From: Winogradskyella undariae
Lineage (GTDB): Bacteria > Bacteroidota > Bacteroidia > Flavobacteriales > Flavobacteriaceae
DNA length: 64,000 nucleotides
Direction of reading: 5' to 3'
NCBI RefSeq assembly: GCF_013285155.1
Contig: NZ_JABTEL010000002.1
Coordinates: 420,560-484,559, forward strand
The notes under the pieces were generated by a model that saw only the letters and a program-made list of their open reading frames with translations, did no database searches and had not been told where the DNA came from. How positions within the stretch are numbered: position 1 is the first letter of the stretch; every line of letters begins with the position of its first letter. Positions 35,693 through 45,018 of the stretch are shown one piece after another. The position numbers and the translations under genes are program-made.

Positions 35693-35717
35693 TTGTATAA
35701 ATTGCATCTTAGTTTTG
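35693..35717 (+). promoter_or_regulatory. Candidate CoA-transferase promoter
   Basis: TAGTTTTG at 35710-35717 matches TAnnTTTG; TTG at 35693-35695 is at a short 14-base spacing. The site lies in the region shared with the divergent AraC regulator. Confidence 0.4.
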
Positions 35718-35794
35718 TGAAAAACATAATCAAACTAAAAATAATAATCAAAAAGGTAATTTTTTACCTTAAAAATCTCTAAATACTTAATAAT

Positions 35795-37297
35795 ATGCAA
35801 CGAATTAAATATCCTGATTATTTGGATAAAATACAGACTGCAGAAAAGGCTGCTTTACTAATTAAAAATCGTCACGTGTTGGGGGTTAGTGGTTTTACAA
35901 AAGCAGGAGACAGTAAAACAGTTTTGCCGCAAGTTGCAAAAAGAGCGCTTCATGAAGATTTGAAAGTAACTGTGTTGAGTGGTGCTTCATTAGGGTACGA
36001 TACAGATGCCGATTTAGCAAAAAATGGTGCATTGTATAAAAGATTACCGTTTCAGGCAGATCCGACGCTTAGAAAAAGTATAAACAGTCATGAGGTTCTT
36101 TATGTAGATCAGCATTTGGGACAAACAGCAGATATGCTTCAGAAAATTGACAAATTTAAAATTGATATTGCTATTATTGAAGCGGTATCTATTACTGAAG
36201 ATGGTTATATTGTACCAACAACATCCGTTGGTAACTCTCCGATTTTTGCAGAAAATGCAGATCAAATTATTATAGAAATAAATACAACGTTTCCTGAGTC
36301 TCTAGCAGGAATTCATGATGTTAAGATTTTAAAAAAACAACCCAATCGAGAGGTGATTCCTATAACAGAATCAGATACAAGAATCGGAGATCCATATATT
36401 AAGATTGATCCTAAAAAAGTAGCTGCTATTGTTTATACAGAAGTTCCAGATAGTCCGGCGGTAATAGCTGATCCAGATGAAAAAACAAAAGCGATTTCTG
36501 GTCATATACTTAAATTTTTAGAAAATGAAGTAGAAGAAGGAAGGTTAACGGAATCATTATTGCCTTTACAGGCAGGTATAGGTAAAACGGCTAATGCTAT
36601 TTTATCAGGGTTTACGAATAGTAAATTCAAAAATTTAACGATGTATTCTGAAGTGCTTCAGGATAGTACTTTTGAGCTTATCGATTCAGGTAAATTGCTG
36701 TTCGCATCTGCGTCTTCAATTACGGTAACTGAAGCGTGTTCTAATAAAGTGTTTAATAATTTTGAACAGTATAAAGACAAACTTCTATTAAGACCGCAAA
36801 ACATTAGTAATGCAGCTGAGGTGATTAGTCGTTTAGGTATTATTGGAATTAATACAGCAATCGAAGTAGATATCTATGGAAATGTAAATTCTACACATAT
36901 TGGAGGGACTAAAATGATGAATGGAATAGGAGGTTCTGGGGATTTTGCTAGAAATGGATATCTAAGCATTTTTGCTTGTCCATCAATATCAAAAGAAGGA
37001 CGGATTTCTCATGTAGTTCCTATGGTGTCTCATACAGATCATACCGAGCATGATGTAGATATTTTGGTAACAGAACAAGGTTTAGCTGATTTAAGAGGTT
37101 TGGCACCTGTAGAAAGAGCACGACTTATTATTGAAAACTGTGTACATCCAGAGTATAAAGATCAAATGTTAGATTATTTTGAAGAAGCTCATAATATTGG
37201 TGGACAAACACCACATATTTTAGAAAAAGCCTTTAGTTGGCATACGCAACTTAAAACTAAAGGGACAATGAAAATAGAAATACTTGTTAATCATTAG
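35795..37297 (+). CDS. Acetyl-CoA hydrolase/transferase family, probable succinate:acetate CoA-transferase
   Basis: Likely moves CoA between succinyl-CoA and acetate. 500 residues, the length of the Cat1/AarC branch. Catalytic glutamate is Glu286 in MYSEVLQDSTFELI; the glycine loops GIGKTANAIL (about 261-270) and GIGGSGDFARNGYLSIF (about 377-393) are intact, and the C-terminal TEQGLADLRGLAP segment is the family signature. It could feed or bypass succinyl-CoA synthetase in the TCA cycle. Divergent AraC regulator upstream suggests conditional expression. Confidence 0.88.
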   Translation: MQRIKYPDYLDKIQTAEKAALLIKNRHVLGVSGFTKAGDSKTVLPQVAKRALHEDLKVTVLSGASLGYDTDADLAKNGALYKRLPFQADPTLRKSINSHEVLYVDQHLGQTADMLQKIDKFKIDIAIIEAVSITEDGYIVPTTSVGNSPIFAENADQIIIEINTTFPESLAGIHDVKILKKQPNREVIPITESDTRIGDPYIKIDPKKVAAIVYTEVPDSPAVIADPDEKTKAISGHILKFLENEVEEGRLTESLLPLQAGIGKTANAILSGFTNSKFKNLTMYSEVLQDSTFELIDSGKLLFASASSITVTEACSNKVFNNFEQYKDKLLLRPQNISNAAEVISRLGIIGINTAIEVDIYGNVNSTHIGGTKMMNGIGGSGDFARNGYLSIFACPSISKEGRISHVVPMVSHTDHTEHDVDILVTEQGLADLRGLAPVERARLIIENCVHPEYKDQMLDYFEEAHNIGGQTPHILEKAFSWHTQLKTKGTMKIEILVNH

Positions 37298-37442
37298 GCT
37301 TAATTATTTAGTTTATAAATGCTACTATTTTTAATTATCTATTACCAATAGCCTGTATTTTTCAGTTTGCTTTAATGACATCAGTTTTTAATATGTGCTA
37401 ACATTACTATTAAACAAGTTAAGTAATTTTAGTTGTTAATGC

Positions 37443-37450
37443 TAATTTTG
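37443..37450 (+). promoter_or_regulatory. Candidate yqaE promoter -7 box
   Basis: TAATTTTG matches TAnnTTTG, 24 bases before the start of the small membrane protein gene. No clear -33 partner. Confidence 0.4.
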
Positions 37451-37473
37451 TGGAGAACCAAAAAATAAAAACT

Positions 37474-37629
37474 ATGTCATTACTTACTATAATCTTATCC
37501 ATTTTATTACCTCCGTTAGCTGTGTTCTTAAAACATGGACTAGGAACTGAATTTTTAATCAGTGTTGTCTTAACAATTATTGGTTGGTTACCAGGTGTGA
37601 TTTATGCATTTTATGTAAATAGTAAATAA
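37474..37629 (+). CDS. YqaE/Pmp3 family small membrane protein
   Basis: 51 residues, MSLLTIILSILLPPLAVFLK and onward, with two hydrophobic helices (about 3-19 and 29-46) joined by a short polar turn KHGLGTEF, ending YVNSK. The SILLPPLAVFLK and LTIIGWLPGVIYAFYV blocks are the signature of the Pmp3/YqaE proteolipids, which respond to salt, cold or membrane stress and affect membrane potential. Easily missed because of its size. It precedes the SDR-type gene by 16 bases and probably shares its transcript. Confidence 0.9.
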   Translation: MSLLTIILSILLPPLAVFLKHGLGTEFLISVVLTIIGWLPGVIYAFYVNSK

Positions 37630-37645
37630 AAAAAGTAAAAAAATA

Positions 37646-38278
37646 ATGGAAAATATATTAGTTGCTGGTGCTAACGGTACCACAGGAAAACAAGTCGTTA
37701 ACTTATTAAAATCATCACAGTATTTTAATCCAATTGCAATGGTGCGTAAAGAAGAGCAGCAGAAGCAATTTAAGGCTGATGGTGTAAAAACTGTCTTAGC
37801 AGATTTAACGGGTGATCTTACAGATGCTGTAAAAGGTGTAGATAAAGTAGTTTTTGCGGCAGGATCTGGCGGAAAAAATGTAATAGAAGTAGACCAAGAG
37901 GGTGCAAAGCGCTTAATGGATGCCTCAAAAGAGGCTAATATTAATCGTTTTGTAATGCTGAGTTCAATGGGAGCAGATCATCCTGAGGCTTCAGACGATT
38001 TAAGAGATTATTTAAAAGCAAAACAAAATGCTGATAAACATCTTAAGGAAAGTGGGCTTAAATATGTAATTGTAAGACCAGGAGCTTTAAATAATAATAT
38101 AGGAAAAGGAGAAATAGAATTAAGTGAGAAGTTGAGTAAGCGAGGTGAAATTAGTAGAGCCGATGTCGCTAAAACTTTAGTAAGTACATTAAGTGATGAT
38201 GCGCCTTATAATACAACTTTCGAGATTTTAGAGGGGGATACTATTATTGGAGAAGCCTTAAGTAGCTTGTCTAATTAA
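37646..38278 (+). CDS. Atypical short-chain dehydrogenase, NAD(P)H-binding
   Basis: 210 residues. N-terminal dinucleotide-binding GANGTTGKQVVNLL (about 8-21), ADLTGDLTDAV and a Rossmann pattern up to VRPGALNNNIGKGEI (about 144-158). Resembles SDR_a5 / NmrA-like proteins annotated as NAD(P)H-binding or flavin-reductase-like; the catalytic Tyr-x3-Lys of classical SDRs is replaced by YLKAKQNADK (about 123-132). Substrate unknown. Shares a transcript with the small YqaE protein, so a stress-linked role is possible. Confidence 0.8.
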   Translation: MENILVAGANGTTGKQVVNLLKSSQYFNPIAMVRKEEQQKQFKADGVKTVLADLTGDLTDAVKGVDKVVFAAGSGGKNVIEVDQEGAKRLMDASKEANINRFVMLSSMGADHPEASDDLRDYLKAKQNADKHLKESGLKYVIVRPGALNNNIGKGEIELSEKLSKRGEISRADVAKTLVSTLSDDAPYNTTFEILEGDTIIGEALSSLSN

Positions 38279-38323
38279 AATAGAAGACAAGAATTCTTAA
38301 GACATATAAAGATAAATTTAAAT

Positions 38324-38356
38324 AAAAAGAGAGGCTTTTAAAGTCTCTCTTTTTTA
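38324..38356. terminator. Bidirectional intrinsic terminator
   Basis: Stem AAAAAGAGAGGCT with AGTCTCTCTTTTT (one G-U) between the convergent SDR gene and recG. Confidence 0.75.
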
Positions 38357-38387
38357 GTATTATATAGGTTTTTATTCAATCTTTTAT

Positions 38388-40490
38388 TTAGCTAATATAA
38401 TTCCAGATATTTCTGTATTTGCTCATTTGTCTGTACGTGTTAAGAATCACTTTGTGCTCTGGTAGAGTTAAACTTGGGTCTTGCTTTAAGATGTTTTTAG
38501 CATAGTGTCTCGCTTCCTGAAGAATGTCTTTATCTTTTACAATATCTGCAATTCTTAGGTTTAAAATACCACTTTGCTGTGTCCCCATAATATCTCCCGG
38601 TCCACGTAATTTTAAATCGACTTCAGCAATTTCAAACCCATCGCTACTGCGTACCATGGTTTCTAATCTTGTTTTACTATCCTGACTTAATTTATAGCTC
38701 GTCATTAAGATGCAGTAACTTTGTTCTGCTCCACGACCAACACGACCACGTAATTGATGTAGTTGAGATAAGCCAAAGCGTTCTGAGCTCTCAATAATCA
38801 TTACAGAAGCGTTAGGGACGTTAACACCAACTTCTATAACTGTTGTAGCAACCATGATTTGGGTTTCTCCTTTTACAAAGCGCTGCATTTCATAATCTTT
38901 ATCGGCAGGTTTCATTTTACCATGAACAATAGAAATTTGATATTTGGGCATAGGGAATTCTCTAGAGACACTTTCATAACCATCCATTAAATCTTTATAA
39001 TCCATGTTTTCGCTTTCTTGAATTAGCGGATAAACAATATAAATTTGTCTTCCTAAAGCGATTTCATCTTTCATGAATTTGAAAACTTTCAGGCGATTAC
39101 TATCAAAGCGATGAACTGTTTTTATAGGTTTTCTACCTGCAGGTAATTCGTCAATAACAGAGATATCCAAGTCTCCATAAACAGACATTGCTAGGGTTCT
39201 CGGAATTGGTGTTGCAGTCATCACAAGAACATTTGGAGGAAGTGTGTTTTTGCGCCACAATTTACTTCTTTGAGCGACTCCAAATCTGTGCTGTTCATCT
39301 ATAATTGCAAGACCTAAATTTTTAAATTTAACCTTGTCTTCAAGTAAAGCATGCGTACCAATTAAGATCTGTAAATCGCCATTTTCAAGATTTTGGTGAA
39401 TAATTTTTCTTTCTGAAGTTTTAGTTGAGCCTGTTAATAATGAAACACTGATATTTAATGGTTTGCATAATTCACTTAATCCTTGGTAGTGTTGAGCTGA
39501 CAAAATAGCAGTAGGTGCCATTAAGCAACATTGAAAACCGTTGTCAAGTCCCATGAGCATTGACATAAATGCAACAATGGTCTTCCCAGAACCTACATCA
39601 CCTTGTAATAGCCGATTCATTTGTGCATTTGAGCCTAAATCGAATCTAATTTCTTTTAAAACACGCTTCTGCGCATTGGTTAAATTAAAGGGTAAATGGT
39701 CTTTGTAAAAGGTATTAAAATAAGTGCCAACTTTATCAAAAGTGAAGCCTTTAATTTTAGATTTATGGATAAGATTTTTAATAATTAATTGCAGCTGAAT
39801 GTAAAATAATTCTTCAAATTTTAATCGGAATTGTGCTTTTGCTAAAAGCTCTGGAGTCTTCGGAAAATGAATATTAAAAAGTGCATCTGGTTTCGCAATT
39901 AATTTCAACTCCGACATTACAGAATCAGGTAAAGTTTCAACAAAGCGTCCGTTAGTTTCCAAAAACAATTGTTGCATAATTTTGGTCACTACACGATTTG
40001 TTACACCTTTGTTTGAGAGTTTTTCGGTTGATGGATAAATGGCTTGCATGGCCGAGCGTAAATTACCTTCGTGCTCCGTTTGTAATTCAATTTCTGGGTG
40101 TGGCATGCTAAATTTTCCGCTAAACCAATTCGTCTTACCAAAAATAACATAGGTTTGCCCTATTTTAAGGTTTTCTCTAATCCATTTCTGGCCTCTAAAC
40201 CAAACGAGTTCCATTGAGCCTGTGTCGTCTCTAAAATTAGCAACAAGACGTTTGCCTCTTTTTTGTGCTACTTCTTTAAAACCTGTGATTTTTCCTATAG
40301 TTTGAACTTCGGCATTATTTCGTTGCAGTTCGTTTATCTTATAATAACGGGTACGATCAATATAACGATTGGGAAAAAGGTTAATTAAATCTTGGTAGGT
40401 TTGGATGCCTAATTCTGAGCGTAACAAATCCGCACGATTGGGACCAACGCCTTTAAGATAATCTATGGGGGTTTGTAAATTAACACTCAT
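38388..40490 (-). CDS. recG: ATP-dependent DNA helicase RecG
   Basis: Remodels stalled forks and branched DNA. 700 residues. N-terminal wedge/OB domain (about 1-200), Walker A QGDVGSGKTIVAFM (about 293-306), motif Ia MAPTAILSAQHYQGL, Walker B IIDEQHRFGVAQR (about 395-407), motif III MTATPIPRTLAM, and the helicase C block TTVIEVGVNVPNASVMIIE then QLRGRVGRG (about 583-591) are in order. Length matches the family. Single gene convergent with the SDR unit. Confidence 0.96.
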   Translation of the reverse strand: MSVNLQTPIDYLKGVGPNRADLLRSELGIQTYQDLINLFPNRYIDRTRYYKINELQRNNAEVQTIGKITGFKEVAQKRGKRLVANFRDDTGSMELVWFRGQKWIRENLKIGQTYVIFGKTNWFSGKFSMPHPEIELQTEHEGNLRSAMQAIYPSTEKLSNKGVTNRVVTKIMQQLFLETNGRFVETLPDSVMSELKLIAKPDALFNIHFPKTPELLAKAQFRLKFEELFYIQLQLIIKNLIHKSKIKGFTFDKVGTYFNTFYKDHLPFNLTNAQKRVLKEIRFDLGSNAQMNRLLQGDVGSGKTIVAFMSMLMGLDNGFQCCLMAPTAILSAQHYQGLSELCKPLNISVSLLTGSTKTSERKIIHQNLENGDLQILIGTHALLEDKVKFKNLGLAIIDEQHRFGVAQRSKLWRKNTLPPNVLVMTATPIPRTLAMSVYGDLDISVIDELPAGRKPIKTVHRFDSNRLKVFKFMKDEIALGRQIYIVYPLIQESENMDYKDLMDGYESVSREFPMPKYQISIVHGKMKPADKDYEMQRFVKGETQIMVATTVIEVGVNVPNASVMIIESSERFGLSQLHQLRGRVGRGAEQSYCILMTSYKLSQDSKTRLETMVRSSDGFEIAEVDLKLRGPGDIMGTQQSGILNLRIADIVKDKDILQEARHYAKNILKQDPSLTLPEHKVILNTYRQMSKYRNIWNYIS

Positions 40491-40684
40491 GACTGCGAAT
40501 TTAATTAATTCCTTTGAAATCTATGATTCATCAATTTATTATTAACTGATATTTAGGAAAGAATGTATTCTATTGCTTAAATTACAATTAGTAATATCTA
40601 AAATAATGTTATTTATTGTCTGTACTTTTTTCGAAACGGCATAAAATCTTTACATTGGTCATTATTCTTGTCTCTAATTAATCT

Positions 40685-42664
40685 ATGAAGAAATTTTTTA
40701 TCATCGTTTTTGTGCTTTTAGTAGCTCATTCTTTTGCACAACAAACTAGTTATGTCGATTTTATTAAGGCAAACGCTACATTAAATATTGTTCCAGATTC
40801 TGCTTTGGTTGAAGGAGGTGTATCTTATAATTTCAAGATTTTGAAAGCTACAGATTCTATTTTCTTAGATGCTGTAAATATGAAATTCAATACAGTTGAA
40901 ATAGCTAAAAGTGATGCTGTTTTTGGTGCGCTATCATATTCAAATATTGATAATAAAATCTATTTTAACTACCCATTTAAAAAAAATGAATCTTATGTAG
41001 TTCGTTTTAACTATTCGGCAAAGCCTAAAAAAGCAATGTATTTTTTAGAGCGTGAAAATGCACCACAGGTTTGGACGCAAGGTCAAGGGAAATATACAAG
41101 TAATTGGTTTCCTAGTATAGATGATGTTAATGATAAAATTATTTTCAATTTAAGTTTAGTAGGAGATTCTGAATATAAACTTTTATCAAACGGAGCTATA
41201 ACGGAGCGTATTGAATTGCCAAACGGAAGCGTTAAAACATCTTATAAGATGAAGAAGCCAATGCCAAGTTATCTATTAGCTTTGGTTTATGGTAAATACA
41301 ATAAAGAAACAAAGACATCTAAAAGTGGTATTCCTTTAGAGTATTACTATTATACTGAAGATTCTTTAAAAGTGGAGCCCACTTACCGTTATTCAAAACA
41401 AATGTTCGATTTCTTAGAAGAAGAAATAGGATTTGCTTTTCCGTGGCAGAATTACAAGCAAGTACCTGTTCATGATTTTTTATACGCAGGTATGGAAAAC
41501 ACAAGTCTTACCATTTTTTCAGATGCTTACGTGGTAGATTCTATTGGTTTTAATGATAAAAACTATGTGAATGTTAATGCGCACGAATTGGCACATCAAT
41601 GGTTTGGAGATTTGGTTACGGCAAAATCGAGCGAGCATCATTGGTTACAAGAAGGTTTTGCCACCTATTATGCGCTTTTAGCGGAACGCGATATTTTTGG
41701 TGAGAATTATTTCAACTTTAAACTTTTAGAATCCATAATAGATCTAAGTCATCAAGAGCTTTCGGGAGAAGGAACATCTTTGTTAGACCCTAAAGCTAGT
41801 AGTTTAACTTTTTATCAACGTGGGGCATGGGTTTTACATATTTTAAGAGGTGTTGTAGGTGATCGTGTTTTTAAGCAAGCGGTTAAAAATTATCTAGAGA
41901 AGCATCAATTTGGAAATGTTGAAACTTCAGATTTTATTAAAGAAGTAGAGCGCCTTTACGGTAAGTCATTAACGAGTTTTGTTAATTATTGGATTAAAAA
42001 TAAATCTTTTCCTTACGAGAAGGCTTATGAGGTTTTAAGGAAGGAATCAGAATTTATTAATGAATATGCTATGGTAGATTGTGAAGCTAAAACATCTAAG
42101 TGTGCCGATTATTTAAAGTATTATGTTTCAGATGAAGCAAAAGCAAAGGTTATTAGTCAAGTTCCGGATTTAGTGACCCCAGGTACTTTTAAAAATGGTA
42201 TAAAAGTGCGTCAGGCTATTTCGCAATATGTTACTAAAATTCCAGAAAATCTAAAGACGGATTACGAATCGTTACTCGATGATCAATCGTACATCACTAT
42301 AGAGAAAGCCTTATATAACCTTTGGAATAATTTTCCATTAGAGCGTTCTAAATATTTGGCTAAAACACGAGGTATTTCGGGTTTTAGTGATAAGAATGTG
42401 CGTTTATTATGGATTGTTTTAAATTTAAACACGGCATATTATCAAACAGACGATAAACAAAAGTTATTTAATGAGTTGGTAGATTATACAGGAGAAGCTT
42501 ATAATGTAGATTTAAGAATGAATGCATTTCAGTATTTGTATTTAATGAAATCTTGCAATGAAGAATGTGAAGCAAACTTAGAGAAAGCAAAATCACATTA
42601 TAACTGGAGAATGGTTAAGTTTGCTAAAGAATTATCTAACAAGTTAGAAGAAAATAAAAAGTAA
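40685..42664 (+). CDS. M1 family aminopeptidase
   Basis: 659 residues with a signal peptide (MKKFFIIVFVLLVAHSFAQ), so exported. The M1 exopeptidase motif is YAGMENTSL (about 267-275) and the zinc site is HELAHQWFGDLVTAKSSEHHWLQEGFA (HExxH-x18-E; about 304-330), both intact. The N-terminal beta saddle and a C-terminal helical region are present. No T9SS sorting domain is visible, so it probably stays in the periplasm, trimming peptides. Stop and next start overlap (TAATG), so it is coupled to the patatin gene. Confidence 0.93.
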   Translation: MKKFFIIVFVLLVAHSFAQQTSYVDFIKANATLNIVPDSALVEGGVSYNFKILKATDSIFLDAVNMKFNTVEIAKSDAVFGALSYSNIDNKIYFNYPFKKNESYVVRFNYSAKPKKAMYFLERENAPQVWTQGQGKYTSNWFPSIDDVNDKIIFNLSLVGDSEYKLLSNGAITERIELPNGSVKTSYKMKKPMPSYLLALVYGKYNKETKTSKSGIPLEYYYYTEDSLKVEPTYRYSKQMFDFLEEEIGFAFPWQNYKQVPVHDFLYAGMENTSLTIFSDAYVVDSIGFNDKNYVNVNAHELAHQWFGDLVTAKSSEHHWLQEGFATYYALLAERDIFGENYFNFKLLESIIDLSHQELSGEGTSLLDPKASSLTFYQRGAWVLHILRGVVGDRVFKQAVKNYLEKHQFGNVETSDFIKEVERLYGKSLTSFVNYWIKNKSFPYEKAYEVLRKESEFINEYAMVDCEAKTSKCADYLKYYVSDEAKAKVISQVPDLVTPGTFKNGIKVRQAISQYVTKIPENLKTDYESLLDDQSYITIEKALYNLWNNFPLERSKYLAKTRGISGFSDKNVRLLWIVLNLNTAYYQTDDKQKLFNELVDYTGEAYNVDLRMNAFQYLYLMKSCNEECEANLEKAKSHYNWRMVKFAKELSNKLEENKK

Positions 42665-43548
42665 TGCGAGCATTAGTAATATCTGGAGGAGGAAGTAAAG
42701 GAGCATTTGCAGGTGGTGTTGCACAATACCTTATGGAACGTGAGAAGCGTGAATATGATATGTTTTTAGGAACTTCAACAGGAAGTCTTTTGGTGCCGCA
42801 TTTAGCTGTAAATGAAATCGGGAAGCTTTATGATATTTTTACTAATGTACAACAGCAAGATATTTTTAGTGTTAGTCCTTTCATTCAGCGTAAAAAAGGG
42901 GATAGAGAATATGTTTCAATAGATTTTGTAAATTCAATATGGCAGTTTATTAGAAGAAGACGAACTTTTGGAGAAAGTAAAGCATTGAAAAGACATATTA
43001 AAAAGCATGTAACTTATGAGGAGTATTTAAAGATTAGAAAAGAAAAGCACGATGTTGTGGTAACGGTTGCTAATTTATCTATGAACCGTACTGAGTATAA
43101 GTCTATACAAGAATGTACTTACGAAGAATTTTGTAATTGGATATGGATTTCTTGTAACTATGTACCATTTATGTCTCTCGCAAAAGTTGATGGTTACGAA
43201 TATGCAGATGGAGGATTAGGAAGTGTAATACCTATTCGCGAAGCTATTTTAAGAGGAGCCACTGAAATTGATGCTATTGTTTTAGAGGCAGAAACTTTAG
43301 GGAAACAGAAAGTTTTGGGTAAAAACCCCTTTTCACTTATGATTAGTTTATTCGGACATCTACTGAATCAGGTAGAACGAAATGATATTATGATTGGCAA
43401 GCTTGCAGCCAGAAACAAAAATGTAAAACTTAATTTGTACTATACACCAACAAGTCTTACTGAAAACTCACTAATTTTTAGTAAAAGATTGATGGAGAGA
43501 TGGTGGCATGAAGGTTATGATTATGCAGAAAGTCGTCATGAAGAGTAA
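42664..43548 (+). CDS. Patatin-like phospholipase family protein
   Basis: 294 residues. Oxyanion loop GGGSKGAFAGG (about 8-18), nucleophile serine in GTSTGSLLVPH (about 39-49) and the Asp of the dyad in YADGGLGSVIPI (about 179-190) are all present, so it should be an active lipid acyl hydrolase. No signal peptide: cytoplasmic or membrane-associated. Overlaps the M1 peptidase stop by 1 base and is followed 12 bases later by lycopene cyclase. Confidence 0.9.
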   Translation: MRALVISGGGSKGAFAGGVAQYLMEREKREYDMFLGTSTGSLLVPHLAVNEIGKLYDIFTNVQQQDIFSVSPFIQRKKGDREYVSIDFVNSIWQFIRRRRTFGESKALKRHIKKHVTYEEYLKIRKEKHDVVVTVANLSMNRTEYKSIQECTYEEFCNWIWISCNYVPFMSLAKVDGYEYADGGLGSVIPIREAILRGATEIDAIVLEAETLGKQKVLGKNPFSLMISLFGHLLNQVERNDIMIGKLAARNKNVKLNLYYTPTSLTENSLIFSKRLMERWWHEGYDYAESRHEE

Positions 43549-43560
43549 TTGAGGTCATAC

Positions 43561-44712
43561 ATGAAATCAAAATACGATTATATCATATTAGGAGCTGGAG
43601 CTTCGGGTTTATTGCTGGCGTACCGCATGTCTAAAGATGCTTTTTTTAATGATAAGTCAATTTTAATTATTGATAAAGAGAAGCATAAAGGCAACGACAG
43701 AACTTGGTGCTTCTGGGAGGATGGAGCAGGTGAGTGGGATGCGCTTTTAACCAAAACTTGGAGTAATGTTTACTTCGGAAGTGATTCGTTTTCTAAAACC
43801 ATCTCAATTGCACCTTATGTTTATAAAATGGTGAGAAGTGAACCTTTCTATAATTCACTTTGGGCAGATATAAATGCCAATTCTAATTTTACTTTTATTG
43901 AAGATTTAGTAGATCATTTTCAGGAATCTAATAACGGAGTTGAGGTTATTGCCAGTAATGGAACTTATTTTGGGTCTAAGCTATTTAATAGTCTGCCTAA
44001 AGAAGAGGTTTATGCAGCACATCCAAAATACCCTTTAATTCATCAGCATTTTGTAGGTTGGTTTGTGAAAACAAAGACAGAGGCGTTTGATGATTCCATG
44101 GCGACTTTTATGGATTTTACCGTGCCTCAAAATGGAAATACACGTTTTATGTATGTGTTGGCTATAGATAAGCAAACAGCATTATTTGAATATACTCTGT
44201 TTTCTAAAGATTTGCTAGCGTTTTCTGAATATGAATATGGGATTCACTCTTATTTAAAACAGAGGAATATTTTAGATTATGAAATTATTGAAAAGGAGCA
44301 GGGAAATATACCCATGACTTCTTTTGATTTTAATAGCTTAAATTCTCAGCACATTCTGAATATTGGAACAGCTGGAGGTTGGACCAAAGCAAGTACCGGT
44401 TATACATTTCAGAATACGTCTAAAAAGACTAAAGAGGTTATTAGTTTTTTTAAGAAGAATGAAGACCTATCAAAGTTTCAGAAGTCTACAAAGTTTCGAT
44501 TTTACGATTTAATTTTCTTAGATGTTTTAGCAAATCATAATGATGAAGGCGCTTCTATATTCTCTTCAATGTTTAGGAAAACAAATGTTAAAACGATATT
44601 TAAGTTTTTAGATGAAGAGTCAACACTTTTAGAAGATCTAAAAATTATTCTTTCAGTACCGCCAAAACGTTTTATGCAAGCATTTTTTAAGCGTTTTATC
44701 AGAAAAGTATAG
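43561..44712 (+). CDS. crtY: Lycopene beta-cyclase
   Basis: Cyclises lycopene to beta-carotene at the membrane. 383 residues from the ATG at 43561 (an in-frame TTG at 43549 is a poorer start). The FAD-binding YDYIILGAGASGLLLAYRM (about 4-22), DRTWCFWE (about 46-53), MDFTVPQ (about 185-191), FEYTLFS and TPxx-like GTAGGWTKASTGYTFQNT (about 280-297) blocks match CrtY. It is on a three-gene message after patatin, separate from crtI, crtB and crtZ at 60-62 kb. Confidence 0.92.
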   Translation: MKSKYDYIILGAGASGLLLAYRMSKDAFFNDKSILIIDKEKHKGNDRTWCFWEDGAGEWDALLTKTWSNVYFGSDSFSKTISIAPYVYKMVRSEPFYNSLWADINANSNFTFIEDLVDHFQESNNGVEVIASNGTYFGSKLFNSLPKEEVYAAHPKYPLIHQHFVGWFVKTKTEAFDDSMATFMDFTVPQNGNTRFMYVLAIDKQTALFEYTLFSKDLLAFSEYEYGIHSYLKQRNILDYEIIEKEQGNIPMTSFDFNSLNSQHILNIGTAGGWTKASTGYTFQNTSKKTKEVISFFKKNEDLSKFQKSTKFRFYDLIFLDVLANHNDEGASIFSSMFRKTNVKTIFKFLDEESTLLEDLKIILSVPPKRFMQAFFKRFIRKV

Positions 44713-44732
44713 AGGTTTTTTTTTAATAAATT

Positions 44733-44772
44733 AACCATCTAACCATCTAACCATCTAACCATCTAACCATCT
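44733..44772. repeat. Five tandem copies of an 8-base unit AACCATCT
   Basis: Five perfect head-to-tail copies, 20 bases after the crtY stop, and covering the stop codon of the convergent small gene at 44763. Reading from the minus strand, the stop falls in the first copy met, so changing copy number would not alter either protein. Confidence 0.9.
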
Positions 44773-45002
44773 TGATAAACTTGTCCTCTGTGTGGTTTTA
44801 GGCTATCTCGTATTGGTTTCATCTCAGATTCATCCACAACTAAAAAAGCTAAGCTATGCATGTCGCTTATGGTTTCAACACCTGTAATTGTAATATCTAG
44901 TTTGTTTATTACAATATATTCTTTCAAATGAATAAGGTGGTGTTCTGCTGTTTTTTGTCCGGCAGGTCCTTTAAAATCCCATATCAATTTTAGTTTTCGC
45001 AT
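44763..45002 (-). CDS. Small conserved hypothetical protein
   Basis: 79 residues from the ATG at 45002 (a longer frame to 45056 would overlap the preceding gene). Sequence MRKLKLIWDFKGPAGQKTAE and ending LKPHRGQVYQDG, with compact alternating strands and helices and no membrane segment. I recall similar small proteins in other Flavobacteriaceae but know no function. Histidine-rich HHLIHLKEY (about 22-30) might bind metal; it looks like a small ferredoxin-like (DUF3303-type?) fold, but that is only a guess. It lies 16 bases after the SRPBCC gene, on the same message. Confidence 0.65.
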   Translation of the reverse strand: MRKLKLIWDFKGPAGQKTAEHHLIHLKEYIVINKLDITITGVETISDMHSLAFLVVDESEMKPIRDSLKPHRGQVYQDG

Positions 45003-45018
45003 TTTTATAATTTCTTTT

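Noticed and set aside
44733..44772. CRISPR-like tandem repeat
   Set aside because: Unit is 8 bases with no spacers and no cas genes nearby; it is a simple microsatellite.
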